Shown one piece after another: positions 15,652-26,427 of a stretch of DNA of 64,000 nucleotides. Under the pieces are notes generated by a model. The model saw nothing but the letters and a program-made list of their open reading frames with translations, had not been told where the DNA came from and made no database searches. Each line of letters begins with the position of its first letter. The stretch's first letter is position 1. This stretch comes from Paenibacillus sp. LS1 (GTDB taxonomy: Bacteria; Bacillota; Bacilli; Paenibacillales; Paenibacillaceae), in contig NZ_JAPDOE010000001.1 of NCBI RefSeq assembly GCF_026013365.1, forward strand, positions 1,240,001 to 1,304,000, given 5' to 3'. The position numbers and the translations under genes were made by a program.

Positions 15652-16960
15652 TATCGTTTTCCTTTTTCATCATCACGCCAGCATCTTGTAACATCCATTC
15701 AATGAAGCAACCGTAACCCGATTTCGGATCATTGACAAATACATGAGTAACTGCACCAATCAACTTACCATTTTGCACAATGGGGCTCCCGCTCATCCCT
15801 TGAACAATGCCTCCGGTCTTATCCAGCAGTTTCGGGTCCGTGATTCGAAGTACCAAACCTTTAGTCGCTGGCTCGGATTGATCTGCTACATGAACAATGT
15901 CAATCGAGAAACGTTCAACTTGTTGACCGTCAACCACGGTAAGTATTTCGGCCGGGCCTTCCTTTACTTCATGAGAGAAAGCGACGGGAATGCCTTTCGA
16001 ATACAGACTGTGCTCAGGATTTCCGGACATTTTACCAAAGATGCCAAAAGCCGTATTGCGTTCAATATTGCCCAAAATCTTGCTTTCCTTGAGGAAATGA
16101 GCACGTTTTTCACCCGGATCACCAGTCTCACTCTTCGAAATTGACGTTACATTGGATTGAACGATCTGACCACTACCCACAACAATAGATGTCTGTGTGT
16201 TCATGTCTGTTATGACATGGCCTAGTGCGCCATATACGCCCTGGTCGGGAGCATAGAAGGTAAGTGTGCCAACACCAGCTGCGGAATCGCGAATGTACAA
16301 GCCAAGCCTCCACGCTTGATCCTCGGAGTCGTATGCTGGAGTTAATCGTGTCTTGACCGTTTCCTTACCACGCTTCAATACTACATCGATGCCTTTTTTA
16401 CTTTTGCCTGCAAGTTCAACGGCTTCGGAGACACCTGCTACGCCATCCAGACGTTTACCATCCATATGCGTAATCAGATCTCCCAGCTTAATGCCCGCTG
16501 TTTCTCCGGGCGATACGCGCTCATCCTGTCCGGAACGGACCAGATGATGCCCGACCACCAGAATGCCCGCCGATTTAACTTTGACGCCAATGGTTTGACC
16601 CCCGGGTACAACACGCAAATCCGGAATCACATTCACATGCACTGTTTTTACCGGAATTTTACCCCACAACTTTAACGTTAATTTGGCATGTCCCGTTTGT
16701 TGGGGGTGAAGATGCAAAGGTTGTTGACTGGTAACATGCATCGCTGCCTGATCATCCAAACCAACGATATCAGGACGATCTACAACGGCGCTGGAAGCAG
16801 CGGGTACAGCGAGCCTGACATCAGCTTGCCTGCCAGCAAACACCTGCAATTCATCGGGCAGTGAAGCATAACTTTGCACAGGCTGAACAGCCTGGCTAAT
16901 CACACAAAGAAAGAAGGCAAATAAAAGACCTAGCAATTTCTTCCTGAGGGGGGAATTCAA
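15632..16960 (-). CDS. spoIVB: SpoIVB serine peptidase (S55)
   Basis: This forespore-secreted signalling protease cleaves SpoIVFA in the intermembrane space and so releases SpoIVFB to process pro-SigmaK. The 442-residue protein has an N-terminal signal anchor (residues about 8-30), a PDZ domain at about 110-190 (GIKLGDLITHMDGKRL), and a catalytic domain ending in the nucleophile motif GMSGSPIVQNGKLIGAVTH. Its length is close to the B. subtilis enzyme. The start is a TTG at 16960 with AAAGGGAG eleven bases upstream; a nearby GTG is in another frame. It follows recN and precedes spo0A, the conserved order in spore formers. Confidence 0.95.
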   Translation of the reverse strand: MNSPLRKKLLGLLFAFFLCVISQAVQPVQSYASLPDELQVFAGRQADVRLAVPAASSAVVDRPDIVGLDDQAAMHVTSQQPLHLHPQQTGHAKLTLKLWGKIPVKTVHVNVIPDLRVVPGGQTIGVKVKSAGILVVGHHLVRSGQDERVSPGETAGIKLGDLITHMDGKRLDGVAGVSEAVELAGKSKKGIDVVLKRGKETVKTRLTPAYDSEDQAWRLGLYIRDSAAGVGTLTFYAPDQGVYGALGHVITDMNTQTSIVVGSGQIVQSNVTSISKSETGDPGEKRAHFLKESKILGNIERNTAFGIFGKMSGNPEHSLYSKGIPVAFSHEVKEGPAEILTVVDGQQVERFSIDIVHVADQSEPATKGLVLRITDPKLLDKTGGIVQGMSGSPIVQNGKLIGAVTHVFVNDPKSGYGCFIEWMLQDAGVMMKKENDKNLKAG

Positions 16961-17080
16961 TGGCTGTCACACTCCCTTTGCTTCTTTCGCTTGACGAAAG
17001 GTGGTCGCCAATTGCGTACCTATAAGATAACCTCGCCCCCAGGCTTTTATTACTGTCAATCATTACGCCAGCCGTTCGTT

Positions 17081-18799
17081 TCACCCTTTTTTGGCTTCCG
17101 CCAAATTCAACATTTCCTGTGCGTGATGCAACGTTTTTTCTGTAATTTCCACGCCACCAAGCATACGTGCCAATTCCTTCACTCTGCCTTCGTCTGACAG
17201 CGATTCCACCTGCGTCATCGTCCGTCCATCGTAAACATGTTTCTCGATGAGATACTGATGATCTGCCATACAAGCCACTTGTGGTAAGTGAGTTATTGAG
17301 AAAACCTGACAAGTCGAAGACAAGCGGAACAGTTTCTCCGCAATGGATTGCGCTGCCCTACCGCTAACGCCTGTATCGACTTCATCAAAGATCAACACAG
17401 GTATCCGGTCATGTCGTGCAAAGATACTCTTCATCGCCAGCATCATTCTCGACAACTCACCGCCTGAAGCAATCTTGCCCAGTGGTCGCAGCGGCTCACC
17501 AGGGTTCGGTGAGATCAGGAATTCCGCGTTGTCCGCACCCTGACGATTCAGACGAATTCGGCGTCCATTCCATTCAATGCCCTTCGGATCTTCGAATGGA
17601 GTAATCTGAACACGCAGTGTAGTTCTCTCCATCTGCAGATCCTTGAGTTCACTTTCCACCTGTGCAGCAAGTTCCTCGGCGCACTGTTTGCGAACTTTGC
17701 TGAGTTCTTCAGCAGACTCCATCACAAGGTTAAGCATTTTGTCACGTTCAGCTCGCAATTTCTCCAGCCGTTCGTCCTTGTTCTCCAGCTGGTCCGTTTC
17801 ATGGCTAATCTGATCATAATAACTCAGAATAAGTTCCACACTGTCCCCGTATTTCCGTCTGAGGCCAGAAATCAGGTTCAGCCTCTGCTCCACTTCTTCC
17901 AGCCTTGCGGGATTAAATTCGATCTTCTCCCGGTAATCCCTTAACTGGAATGTCGCATCTTCCAATTGATAAAATGCCGATTGCAGCTGCTCTACAATCG
18001 GTTGCAAACCTTTGCTATCGTAGCCAGAGATGTCTTCAATTCTAGAAAGAGCAATGCTCACAGCTTCAAGCCCGCGTTGACCACTGAGCAGATCATATGC
18101 ACCAGCAACACTGTCCATCATTTTCTCACTATGGGATAGTTTGACCCGTTCTTCCCCGAGTAATTCATCCTCACCTCGTGTAAGGCTTGCGGCTGCAATC
18201 TCTTCAAGCTGAAAGCGATACATGTCCAAGAGTTGATATGCACGCTGACTCGACTCCTGAAGCGCACGAAGTTCTTTTTCCGCCGTGATAAATTTGCTGT
18301 AGCGCTCCTGGTACTTCGCTTTGATCGGTCCGATGACTTCCGAGCCATAGGTGTCTAGAAGCCCCAGATGGCTCTCAGCCCGCAACAAACTCTGATGTTC
18401 ATGTTGTCCATGGATATTGATCAGCTTCTCGCCAACTTCTCTCAGCATCGTCAGATTGACCAATTGCCCATTAATGCGGGACGTACTCTTCCCCTGCGTA
18501 TTCAGCTCACGCCGAATGACCAAATGCTCTTCCGGCTCACAATGGATTCCCAGCTTCTCTAACGTCTGCCATACCGGATGACTCTGCTCCATCTCGAACA
18601 GGGCTTCCATCTCTGCCTTCTCACATCCATACCGGATCAGATCCGCTGAACTGCGCCCACCGGCAATTAAGCCAAGTGCATCTATAATAATCGACTTACC
18701 CGCACCCGTTTCCCCTGAAAGTACATGAAACCCCGGATGGAATACAACGTCCACTTCTTCCACCACAGCCAGATTGCGAATCGATAAAGTAACTAACAT
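17081..18799 (-). CDS. recN: DNA repair protein RecN
   Basis: RecN is an SMC-like ATPase recruited to double-strand breaks, where it tethers DNA ends for RecA-dependent repair. The 572-residue protein has the Walker A motif GETGAGKS near residue 29, a central coiled coil, the ABC signature ASGGELSRMMLAMK, and Walker B VLIFDEVDTG. The start is placed at the ATG at 18799 with GGAGG eleven bases upstream. The GTG at 18811 is too close to that site. Confidence 0.96.
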   Translation of the reverse strand: MLVTLSIRNLAVVEEVDVVFHPGFHVLSGETGAGKSIIIDALGLIAGGRSSADLIRYGCEKAEMEALFEMEQSHPVWQTLEKLGIHCEPEEHLVIRRELNTQGKSTSRINGQLVNLTMLREVGEKLINIHGQHEHQSLLRAESHLGLLDTYGSEVIGPIKAKYQERYSKFITAEKELRALQESSQRAYQLLDMYRFQLEEIAAASLTRGEDELLGEERVKLSHSEKMMDSVAGAYDLLSGQRGLEAVSIALSRIEDISGYDSKGLQPIVEQLQSAFYQLEDATFQLRDYREKIEFNPARLEEVEQRLNLISGLRRKYGDSVELILSYYDQISHETDQLENKDERLEKLRAERDKMLNLVMESAEELSKVRKQCAEELAAQVESELKDLQMERTTLRVQITPFEDPKGIEWNGRRIRLNRQGADNAEFLISPNPGEPLRPLGKIASGGELSRMMLAMKSIFARHDRIPVLIFDEVDTGVSGRAAQSIAEKLFRLSSTCQVFSITHLPQVACMADHQYLIEKHVYDGRTMTQVESLSDEGRVKELARMLGGVEITEKTLHHAQEMLNLAEAKKG

Positions 18800-18854
18800 C
18801 TGCAAAAACACCTCCGGATGACTAACTCAGAAATTATGTTTTTGAACCATTGCT

Positions 18855-19304
18855 TTAAGCAATATAACCCATGATGCGTTCAATAACGGTCACGCTGTTA
18901 CCTTCAGTCCGGCAGATAATGAGGATGGTATCATCTCCACAGATCGTTCCCATGACTTCATTCCACTCAATATTATCAAGCAAAGCTGCGATGGAGTTGG
19001 CTGTCCCCGGCAAACATTTCATCACAACCAGATTGTTCGTGTGATCAATGTGCAGGAAGTTGTCCACGAGTGCACGCTTCAACTTTTGAATCGGATTATA
19101 TCGTTGATCTGTCGGCAAAGAGTACTTGTACCGTCCGTCATCCATCGGAATCTTGATTAACAGAAGTTCCTTTATATCCCGGGATACCGTCGCCTGAGTC
19201 ACCTGAAAACCTGATTGGCGCAGTGCTTCAACCAGATCATCCTGGGTCTCTATTTCATTTTGACTAATGATTTCACGAATCTTGATGTGCCTTTGTCCTT
19301 TCAT
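18855..19304 (-). CDS. argR: arginine repressor ArgR/AhrC
   Basis: This 149-residue hexameric regulator represses arginine biosynthesis and activates catabolism when bound to arginine. It has an N-terminal winged helix (residues 1-70, with [13 protein letters not shown] as recognition region) and a C-terminal oligomerisation and arginine-binding domain with [14 protein letters not shown]. The length equals that of AhrC. A GGAGG precedes the ATG. It lies between recN and a conserved hypothetical gene. Confidence 0.95.
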   Translation of the reverse strand: MKGQRHIKIREIISQNEIETQDDLVEALRQSGFQVTQATVSRDIKELLLIKIPMDDGRYKYSLPTDQRYNPIQKLKRALVDNFLHIDHTNNLVVMKCLPGTANSIAALLDNIEWNEVMGTICGDDTILIICRTEGNSVTVIERIMGYIA

Positions 19305-19389
19305 ACATGCCTCCAGTTAAATGTATTGCAATAAAGCAGCAAGTGTAGTTCGCTGCAGACTATGCCCTGCAATGTTCATTCTTTTTATA

Positions 19390-19875
19390 TTAGTCCAGAT
19401 CATCCCCATCATACACATCTTCTTGATAGTCCATGAGCCGGATTAACTTAATATCGGAATCCTCGACGTCAACATATAGCAGCCCTTCACAGCCTGGATA
19501 TAACAACAGATAATTGAGGAAGCGATCCCTTAGCGCAGGTCCGGTCATTTCAAGTGGCTGTCTGCGACGAGACGTTTTCACCAGATATCTGAGATCTTCA
19601 CGTTCTGCAACATAGTCAATGAATAATCTGCTGTAATAAACGGATTCATTGGCCTCAAAAGCCAGAGGAACTTTCATTTTGCCACCGATGACTTCGTAAC
19701 CCTGGGCTTCAAGCAAATCCAATGCCGGGGAATCCTGAATTTTGACGTTCAGTTGCATTCCAGACAAGCTTACCGGCATAGGTCGGTTCACCCAATTACG
19801 CAAGCCGAAGAACAGCCACAAGATCAAACAGACAGCAAGTACACCTATAACGATTGTGTCATATTGTCCATTCAT
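19390..19875 (-). CDS. membrane-anchored conserved hypothetical protein
   Basis: This 161-residue protein has a single N-terminal transmembrane segment (residues about 8-27) and a soluble domain with no recognised motif (FEANESVYYSRLFIDYVAERED, split by charge-rich stretches). The strongly acidic C-terminus ends DVYDGDDLD. GAGGTGAGC precedes the ATG. The tlyA-argR gap is occupied by no equivalent gene in B. subtilis as far as I recall, so it may be lineage-specific. Confidence 0.7.
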   Translation of the reverse strand: MNGQYDTIVIGVLAVCLILWLFFGLRNWVNRPMPVSLSGMQLNVKIQDSPALDLLEAQGYEVIGGKMKVPLAFEANESVYYSRLFIDYVAEREDLRYLVKTSRRRQPLEMTGPALRDRFLNYLLLYPGCEGLLYVDVEDSDIKLIRLMDYQEDVYDGDDLD

Positions 19876-19959
19876 TATCGCTCACCTCGAAGACATATTC
19901 GAGGTTCAATAACGATTTCCCTTTACACCAATCATCTTTCCAGCGAAAAGAAACCCATC

Positions 19960-20805
19960 TTATGATGAGTTTCCCGTAAAAGTATGAGCTGCTTCCTTCG
20001 CAACTTGCTCCGCAAGTGCATCAAGTGAAGCTGGATCGTTCTCTGGTTGTGTTGCATCTGGTGCTTCCAGACGCCAATGTGCGAGAAATTCTATATTACC
20101 TTCTCCACCGGTTATCGGGGAAAAAGTTAAACTCTGCAGATGCAAACCAAGTTGACTCGCAAAATGGAGCATCGTCTGCAATACATCCTTGTGTACCTTC
20201 GTATCACGTACCACACCGGACTTGCCTACTTTTTCACGCCCTGCCTCAAATTGAGGTTTAATCAATGCCACGATATCTGCAGGTTGTTTCAAAAGGGCCA
20301 GAAGTGGCGGCAATATGATTCGCAATGAAATGAACGATACATCAATGCTCGCAAAATTCGGCTCAGGTCCGGTCAGATCTTCGGGAGTCACATAGCGAAA
20401 ATTGGTTCGTTCCATCACGGTAACCCGCTCATCATTACGCAAAGACCAGTCGAGCTGATTATAGCCCACATCAATAGCGTATACATGAGACGCACCATGC
20501 TGTAGTGCACAATCCGTAAAACCGCCGGTGGATGAACCGATGTCGAGCATGACAAGTCCATTCATATCAAGGCCGAAATGACGGATCGCTTTTTCGAGCT
20601 TCAATCCGCCTCTGCCGACATAGGGATGTACCGAGCCTTTAACTTTCAGCTCGGCTTCCCTTGGAATCTTCATGCCCGCCTTTTCGATCGGCTCATTATT
20701 GGCATACACCAGTCCAGCCATGATTGCAGCTTTTGCCTTCTCACGACTTTCATAATAGCCCTGCTCAACCAGCAGAACATCAATTCGTTCTTTCGGGAGT
20801 GACAT
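19960..20805 (-). CDS. tlyA: TlyA-type rRNA 2'-O-methyltransferase (YqxC)
   Basis: This 281-residue protein combines an N-terminal S4 RNA-binding domain (about 5-65, ERIDVLLVEQGYYESREKA) with an FtsJ-like methyltransferase domain. The SAM-binding motif DIGSSTGGFTDCAL lies near residue 88. TlyA enzymes methylate the 2'-OH of cytidine in 16S and/or 23S rRNA. Bacillus homologues are conserved at this locus but their targets are less well defined. AGGAGAAAG precedes the ATG. Confidence 0.9.
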   Translation of the reverse strand: MSLPKERIDVLLVEQGYYESREKAKAAIMAGLVYANNEPIEKAGMKIPREAELKVKGSVHPYVGRGGLKLEKAIRHFGLDMNGLVMLDIGSSTGGFTDCALQHGASHVYAIDVGYNQLDWSLRNDERVTVMERTNFRYVTPEDLTGPEPNFASIDVSFISLRIILPPLLALLKQPADIVALIKPQFEAGREKVGKSGVVRDTKVHKDVLQTMLHFASQLGLHLQSLTFSPITGGEGNIEFLAHWRLEAPDATQPENDPASLDALAEQVAKEAAHTFTGNSS

Positions 20806-20827
20806 GTCTTTCTCCTATCAAGTAAAT

Positions 20828-22735
20828 TTACGAAGGAAAACGTGTTTTGGGCATGCCGTAAGATGATTGAACAGCCATGTTGCGCAGTTCAGCACATACA
20901 TTCTCAACGGTAAGACCTACTTCCTCACGTTGTTCCTTGATACTGCCATGCTCGATGAAGCGATCCGGAATACCCATGAGTTGTACATGTACATCATGCA
21001 ATCCCTGTTCTGCGTAGAACTCCAGAACCGCACTACCCATGCTACCCGCTTGGGAAGTTTCTTCAAGTACAATCAATTTGGTGCCTCGAACAGCCAAATC
21101 ACGCAACATCTGCTCATCCAGAGGTTTGAGGAAGCGAGCGTTGATTACGCCTGCTGTAATCCCTTCCCTTTTCACCATCTCCGCTGCTTCTTCTGCAAGT
21201 TGCACCATCGATCCTGAAGCGATGACAGCATATCCTTCGGATGGACGCAGTTGCTCCCATGTTCCAATTGGTATCGGAACAAGCACATCATCCAGAGGTA
21301 CTCCCACCACATTGTTTCGTGGATAACGGTATGCAATTGGACCTTCATTATAATCAAGCGCCGTTTTCATCATATGTCGCAATTCATTTTCGTCTTTTGG
21401 CATCATCAGAACGATATTTGGAATATGGCGCATGAATGCCACATCGTATACCCCTTGATGTGTTTCCCCATCTGGACCAACAAACCCGGCACGGTCAATG
21501 GCAAACATCACGTTGGCGTTATGACGGCAAATATCATGTACAATCTGATCATATGCACGTTGCATAAACGTAGAATACACGGCAAAGACCGGCTTCAAGC
21601 CTTCCATAGCCAGTGCAGCACACATGGTCGCCGCGTGCTGTTCTGCGATACCTACGTCAATCATGCGATCCGGAAATTCCTTACTAAAAGGAATGAGGCC
21701 TGATCCCGTAGGCATTGCCGGCGTTACAGCTACAATCCGCTTATCCTGCTTCGCCAGATCAATCAGCGTTTGACCGAACACTTCCGTGTACATCGGTTTC
21801 CCCACTGCCTTCAGCACTTGACCGGATTCAATTTTGTACGGAGAAATCCCGTGCCACTTGTGCGAATCGGCTTCTGCAGGCTGATAACCTTTACCTTTGG
21901 TTGTAAGTACATGGACGAGCACAGGTCCATCCACGTTATCTGCCTGTTTGAAGGTTTCAATCAATTTGGGAATATCATGCCCATCAATCGGTCCCAAATA
22001 TGTGAAGCCCAGTTCTTCAAAAAGAACACCTGGTACCATCATATATTTGACACTGTCTTTGATCCAGCTGGCCGATTTGGCCAAACGGTCCCCAATAGCA
22101 GGGATTTTTTTGAGCATGCCCTCGACATCATCTTTTGCTTTCAGATAATGGCGATCCGAACGAATCTTGCTCAAATATTTATGCATGGCCCCAACGTTTG
22201 GAGCAATGGACATTTCATTATCATTTAGAATAACCATCAGTTTTCTCTGCTCATGACCAATGTGATTGAGGGCCTCAAAAGCCATACCACCTGTAAGCGC
22301 TCCATCACCAATCATCGCGATGACTTGATTGTCCTCACCTTTCAGATCACGTGCAAGGGCCATCCCCATCGCAGCGGACAATGATGTACTGCTGTGTCCA
22401 GCTTCCCATACATCATGTTCACTTTCGTTGCGTTTGACAAACCCGCACAGACCGTTATGTTGACGCAATGTATCAAAGCGATCCATACGCCCTGTCAGGA
22501 CTTTATGCACATAAGCCTGATGCCCTACATCGAAAATCATTTTGTCTGCTGGACTGTTATAGCAGTAATGCAGGGCTACCGTGAGCTCAACCACTCCTAA
22601 GTTGGGTGCGAGATGCCCCCCTGTAACGGACAGTTTCTCAATCAGAAACTGCCGGATCTCTGCCGACAATAGCGCAAGATCATCCTGAGACATCGACTTT
22701 AGATAACTGGGTTGTTTAATTTGTGGAAGCAGCAC
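20828..22735 (-). CDS. dxs: 1-deoxy-D-xylulose-5-phosphate synthase
   Basis: Dxs condenses pyruvate and glyceraldehyde 3-phosphate, the first step of the MEP isoprenoid pathway. The 635-residue protein shows the TPP motif [18 protein letters not shown] with [13 protein letters not shown] downstream, [11 protein letters not shown] near the N-terminus, and a C-terminal transketolase pyrimidine-binding region with [15 protein letters not shown]. It starts at a GTG preceded by GGGGAG. It lies downstream of ispA, so two isoprenoid steps are co-located. Confidence 0.96.
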   Translation of the reverse strand: MLLPQIKQPSYLKSMSQDDLALLSAEIRQFLIEKLSVTGGHLAPNLGVVELTVALHYCYNSPADKMIFDVGHQAYVHKVLTGRMDRFDTLRQHNGLCGFVKRNESEHDVWEAGHSSTSLSAAMGMALARDLKGEDNQVIAMIGDGALTGGMAFEALNHIGHEQRKLMVILNDNEMSIAPNVGAMHKYLSKIRSDRHYLKAKDDVEGMLKKIPAIGDRLAKSASWIKDSVKYMMVPGVLFEELGFTYLGPIDGHDIPKLIETFKQADNVDGPVLVHVLTTKGKGYQPAEADSHKWHGISPYKIESGQVLKAVGKPMYTEVFGQTLIDLAKQDKRIVAVTPAMPTGSGLIPFSKEFPDRMIDVGIAEQHAATMCAALAMEGLKPVFAVYSTFMQRAYDQIVHDICRHNANVMFAIDRAGFVGPDGETHQGVYDVAFMRHIPNIVLMMPKDENELRHMMKTALDYNEGPIAYRYPRNNVVGVPLDDVLVPIPIGTWEQLRPSEGYAVIASGSMVQLAEEAAEMVKREGITAGVINARFLKPLDEQMLRDLAVRGTKLIVLEETSQAGSMGSAVLEFYAEQGLHDVHVQLMGIPDRFIEHGSIKEQREEVGLTVENVCAELRNMAVQSSYGMPKTRFPS

Positions 22736-23015
22736 GAGAATCTCCCCGCTTTCCTAGATTGTTTGATTGTTGTTGTAAATCCATATATACATTATGAATC
22801 AAATGACATTAAATCATTATAACATAAAAGAACAAGAATCATAATTTACTGCACTATACTCCCGATATCGAGCATTTTCACCAGCAAGTTATATAGAATC
22901 CTTCTCATATGTATTCCCGCATCCACTCGGGACAGACTTTTTCCATCCACTCAGAAAAAGGACATTACATTCATTACACGATTACACAGGTTTTGAAACA
23001 GCGAACCATCAGAAT

Positions 23016-23921
23016 CTAATGGTCTCGACTCATCAGATAATCCGCAATTTCCAGCAATCTGGATGCATCAGGTAACTCGGCTCTTTCAAGTGCATCTTTT
23101 GCAGATTGAGTAAGGGATTTCACCTCAACTACAGAAGCCTCCATGCCAATAAAATAAGGATATGTTACCTTCTGCTGATTCACATCGCTCTGTGTTTTCT
23201 TACCCATCTTTTGCTCGTCGCCCGTCAGGTCGAGAATATCATCTTGAATCTGAAACGCCAGCCCCAGATCACGGCCGAACACACGCAGTGCTTCCAACTG
23301 TCCTTCTGTTGCTCCACCGATTCGTGCTCCAGCAATGAGGGAGAAAACAATCAGATCACCCGTTTTGTGCAAATGAATATATTGGAGCTGTGAAAGATCG
23401 GTCATTCCTTGCTCGCCTTCCATATCCGCAACTTGGCCGCCGACCATTCCTCTTGCTCCAGCAAGTTCGGACATGTCCTCTACGATGGACAGCAACGCAT
23501 CTGCCGTCACACCACTGCGGCGACCCGCTTGAACAATGCTATAAAAAGCATGAGTTAGCAACGCATCTCCCGCCAATATGGCGGTTGCTTCACCATATAC
23601 CTTGTGATTCGTTAATTTTCCCCTGCGGTAATCATCATTATCCATAGCAGGCAGGTCGTCGTGGATCAGTGAATACGTATGAACCATCTCCACGGCGCAG
23701 GCTACCGGCATTGCAGCTGTACGCTGTGCACCGAAGGCTTCCGCCGCAGCAACGACCAGAAGAGGACGAAGGCGTTTGCCTCCGGCCATAAGTGAGTACT
23801 GCATCGCATCCGTCAGCGATTGGGGTACATCCCAGTGATCGGGAAGAGTGTGTTTCAACTCTTCTGTCACCTCAGCTGTGACCTCCTCAAGGTATGCTTG
23901 AAACGAAGGACGATTACTCAT
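23016..23921 (-). CDS. ispA: farnesyl diphosphate synthase
   Basis: This trans-prenyltransferase makes C15 farnesyl diphosphate from IPP and DMAPP. The 301-residue protein has the first Asp-rich motif LIHDDLPAMDNDD and the second FQIQDDILDLTGDEQKMGK. The start is placed at the ATG at 23921, which overlaps the xseB stop (ATGAGTAA), indicating translational coupling. Longer in-frame starts inside xseB are rejected. A 280-bp gap follows before dxs, in which I saw only small hairpins. Confidence 0.94.
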   Translation of the reverse strand: MSNRPSFQAYLEEVTAEVTEELKHTLPDHWDVPQSLTDAMQYSLMAGGKRLRPLLVVAAAEAFGAQRTAAMPVACAVEMVHTYSLIHDDLPAMDNDDYRRGKLTNHKVYGEATAILAGDALLTHAFYSIVQAGRRSGVTADALLSIVEDMSELAGARGMVGGQVADMEGEQGMTDLSQLQYIHLHKTGDLIVFSLIAGARIGGATEGQLEALRVFGRDLGLAFQIQDDILDLTGDEQKMGKKTQSDVNQQKVTYPYFIGMEASVVEVKSLTQSAKDALERAELPDASRLLEIADYLMSRDH

Positions 23922-24171
23922 GGACTTCACCGCTCTCATCGTCAGCAGTTCCGAAAGGCTTCTTGCGAAGCTCTCCATCTTCTTCTACGATCATCTCGAT
24001 CTTGCGTTCCACTTGTTCCAGCTTCAGACCGCAAAGTTGCGAAAGTTTCATCCCGCGCTGAAACAGATCGATGGCCTGTTCCAACGGAACATCACCATGC
24101 TCAAGCTGACCTACGATGTCTTCCAATGCCGCCATTGCCTCTTCAAAATTCAATTCCGGTTCATTCGCCAT
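23914..24171 (-). CDS. xseB: exodeoxyribonuclease VII small subunit
   Basis: This 85-residue helical hairpin protein binds several-fold to XseA in exonuclease VII, which degrades single-stranded DNA from both ends. The family signature FEEAMAALEDIVGQLEHGD and LEQAIDLFQRGMKLSQLC is clear. The ATG follows AAGGAGG and overlaps the xseA 3' end by 11 nt. Its stop overlaps the ispA start. Confidence 0.94.
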   Translation of the reverse strand: MANEPELNFEEAMAALEDIVGQLEHGDVPLEQAIDLFQRGMKLSQLCGLKLEQVERKIEMIVEEDGELRKKPFGTADDESGEVHE

Positions 24172-25525
24172 GGGTATTGTCGTCCTCCTTCATTCCCCAA
24201 ACCTGACAGTCCAGCTGTCCGTCTGTTAATTTAATCTTGATTGAATCTCCAGGCTGTACATCCTTCGTCGACTTGATCAATTGCTGTTCCTGCTCGTCAT
24301 AGACAAGGCTGTATCCACGTGACATGACTTTAAGCGGGCTAAGCGCATCCAGATGCCGCACAGATGATTTCCACTGTTGCTGCTTCGATCTGGTTATGGA
24401 CCTGATCGCAAGTTCCAGTTGTCTGCGTGCTGCCGTAGTTTCACGGCGTGCTGCATTGACCTGCTCACGAGGATTGAATCGTTGCAGTGCCGCCCGCAGA
24501 CGCTCCTGCTTCTCTCCTGTCCATTTCATACGCGTATCCACTGTTCTCAAAAGCCGTTGATGCATCATATCCAGTCGTTCCGTATGCTGCATCAACGTAC
24601 GTCTTGGATGAACCAGCACTGGCGAACGCTGTAATCTCGCGAGCCGTTCACGATTATGTACAGCACGTTGACGTAAGCTGTGCTGTAACTGGCGCTGACG
24701 TTGTCCGATCTGATCGAGCAACTCAGCTCGATTAGGTACAGCCAGTTCCGCAGCAGCTGTAGGCGTAGCCGCACGCAAATCGGCCGCAAAATCGGCAATG
24801 GTGAAGTCCGTTTCGTGCCCAACCGCAGAAATAACAGGAATATCTGAAGCGACTATTGCTCTTGCCACAATCTCCTCATTGAAGGCCCATAATTCCTCCA
24901 ATGAACCTCCTCCGCGTCCAACAATCAATACGTCAGCTTCTCCCATCCGGTTCAGGTTGCCAATCGCTTTGACGATGGAAGGTGCTGCACCTTTGCCTTG
25001 AACCAGAACAGGATACAAAACAACTTTGGCAGAAGGGTACCTGCGTTGGAGTGTGATCATAATGTCCCGCACCGCCGCTCCCGTCGGTGAAGTTACAACC
25101 CCGATGGTCTGTGGATAACGTGGGATTTGTCTTTTTCGAGAATGTGAAAACAACCCTTCATCCTCCAGCTTTTTCTTCAGCTGTTCGTAAGCCAGATACA
25201 GACTCCCAATGCCATCCGGTTGCATATGGGTAGCGTAGAATTGATACTGCCCATCCCGTTCATACACCGAGACATTACCACGAGCAATAACCCTTGCACC
25301 CTCCTTCGGTACAAAGGGTAATCGCTGGTTATGGGACGCGAACATAATCGACTTAATCCGGCTGTCCTTGTCCTTCAATGTAAAATACATATGGCCGCTG
25401 GAGTGATGTGTGAAGTTTGAAATCTCCCCGCGCAGCCAGACGTCCGACAGGACCTGATCCGATTCCAGTTTCATTCGAATATATCGGTTCAGATCTTTGA
25501 TGGAGTAGATCTTTTGATCTGCCAC
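24161..25525 (-). CDS. xseA: exodeoxyribonuclease VII large subunit
   Basis: This is the catalytic subunit of exonuclease VII. The 454-residue protein has an N-terminal OB fold (about 1-100, SDVWLRGEISNFTHHSSGHMYF), a catalytic domain with GVVTSPTGAAVRDI and IVGRGGGSLEELWAFNEE, and a long arginine-rich coiled coil followed by the C-terminal strand QPGDSIKIKLTDGQ. The start is a GTG 11 nt after the folD stop with only a weak AGGG site, which suggests coupling to folD translation. Confidence 0.95.
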   Translation of the reverse strand: MADQKIYSIKDLNRYIRMKLESDQVLSDVWLRGEISNFTHHSSGHMYFTLKDKDSRIKSIMFASHNQRLPFVPKEGARVIARGNVSVYERDGQYQFYATHMQPDGIGSLYLAYEQLKKKLEDEGLFSHSRKRQIPRYPQTIGVVTSPTGAAVRDIMITLQRRYPSAKVVLYPVLVQGKGAAPSIVKAIGNLNRMGEADVLIVGRGGGSLEELWAFNEEIVARAIVASDIPVISAVGHETDFTIADFAADLRAATPTAAAELAVPNRAELLDQIGQRQRQLQHSLRQRAVHNRERLARLQRSPVLVHPRRTLMQHTERLDMMHQRLLRTVDTRMKWTGEKQERLRAALQRFNPREQVNAARRETTAARRQLELAIRSITRSKQQQWKSSVRHLDALSPLKVMSRGYSLVYDEQEQQLIKSTKDVQPGDSIKIKLTDGQLDCQVWGMKEDDNTHGE

Positions 25526-25535
25526 AGACAGAACC

Positions 25536-26393
25536 CTAGGCCAATCCGTGAGCGCGCTTGGCAGCGATCAATGTATTTTGCATCAGCATTGTGATTGTCA
25601 TCGGACCAACACCACCAGGAACGGGTGTAATTGGACCAGAAACTTCTTTCACGCTCTCGAAATCAACGTCTCCTGCCAGTTTGCCATTCTCCAAACGGTT
25701 CATGCCGACATCGATAACAACAGCACCCGGTTTCACAAAATCAGCATCCACAAAATTAGCACGACCGATGGCTACAACTAGAATGTCCGCCTGGCGTGTA
25801 ATTTCTTTCATGTTGGCGGTGCGGGAATGACACATGGTTACCGTCGCATTCTCACGTTGCAGCAACAGGGATACCGGTTTGCCGACAATATTGCTTCTTC
25901 CGATGACTACCGCATGTTTGCCGGACATTTCCAGTCCAGTACGTTTAATCAGTTCGATTACACCAGCCGGGGTACATGGGAGCAGACTATCGTCTCCAAT
26001 GACAAGATTACCTACATTCACTGGGTGGAATCCGTCTACATCTTTATCCACGGCAATCGCATCAATGACCGCCTTCTCCTCGATATGCTTCGGTAGTGGA
26101 AGTTGAACCAAAATTCCGTTAATGGATTCTTGATTGTTCAGCTTGTCCACCAGCGCGAGCAGATCTTCTTGGGACGTGTTTGCATCTAAGCGATGCACTT
26201 CGGAGTAGAATCCGAGGTCATGACATGCTTTTTCTTTATTACGCACATAGACTTGGGATGCCGGATCTTCGCCGACGAGCACAACAGCCAGACCAGGTAC
26301 TACCCCCTGTTCGCTAAGCTGTTTTACTTCTGTTGTCATGCTTGCGCGGATCTCTTGGGATACTTCTTTACCGTTAATAATAGATGCTGTCAT
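25536..26393 (-). CDS. folD: bifunctional methylenetetrahydrofolate dehydrogenase/cyclohydrolase
   Basis: FolD interconverts 5,10-methylene-, methenyl- and 10-formyl-tetrahydrofolate using NADP. The 285-residue protein carries [14 protein letters not shown] (catalytic Lys in the YxxxK motif), [23 protein letters not shown] and the C-terminal [17 protein letters not shown] precedes the ATG. A short hairpin repeat (26428-26495) lies directly upstream, between nusB and folD. Confidence 0.96.
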   Translation of the reverse strand: MTASIINGKEVSQEIRASMTTEVKQLSEQGVVPGLAVVLVGEDPASQVYVRNKEKACHDLGFYSEVHRLDANTSQEDLLALVDKLNNQESINGILVQLPLPKHIEEKAVIDAIAVDKDVDGFHPVNVGNLVIGDDSLLPCTPAGVIELIKRTGLEMSGKHAVVIGRSNIVGKPVSLLLQRENATVTMCHSRTANMKEITRQADILVVAIGRANFVDADFVKPGAVVIDVGMNRLENGKLAGDVDFESVKEVSGPITPVPGGVGPMTITMLMQNTLIAAKRAHGLA

Positions 26394-26427
26394 TGTACTC
26401 TCTCTCCCTTATGTGAATATAAATTTA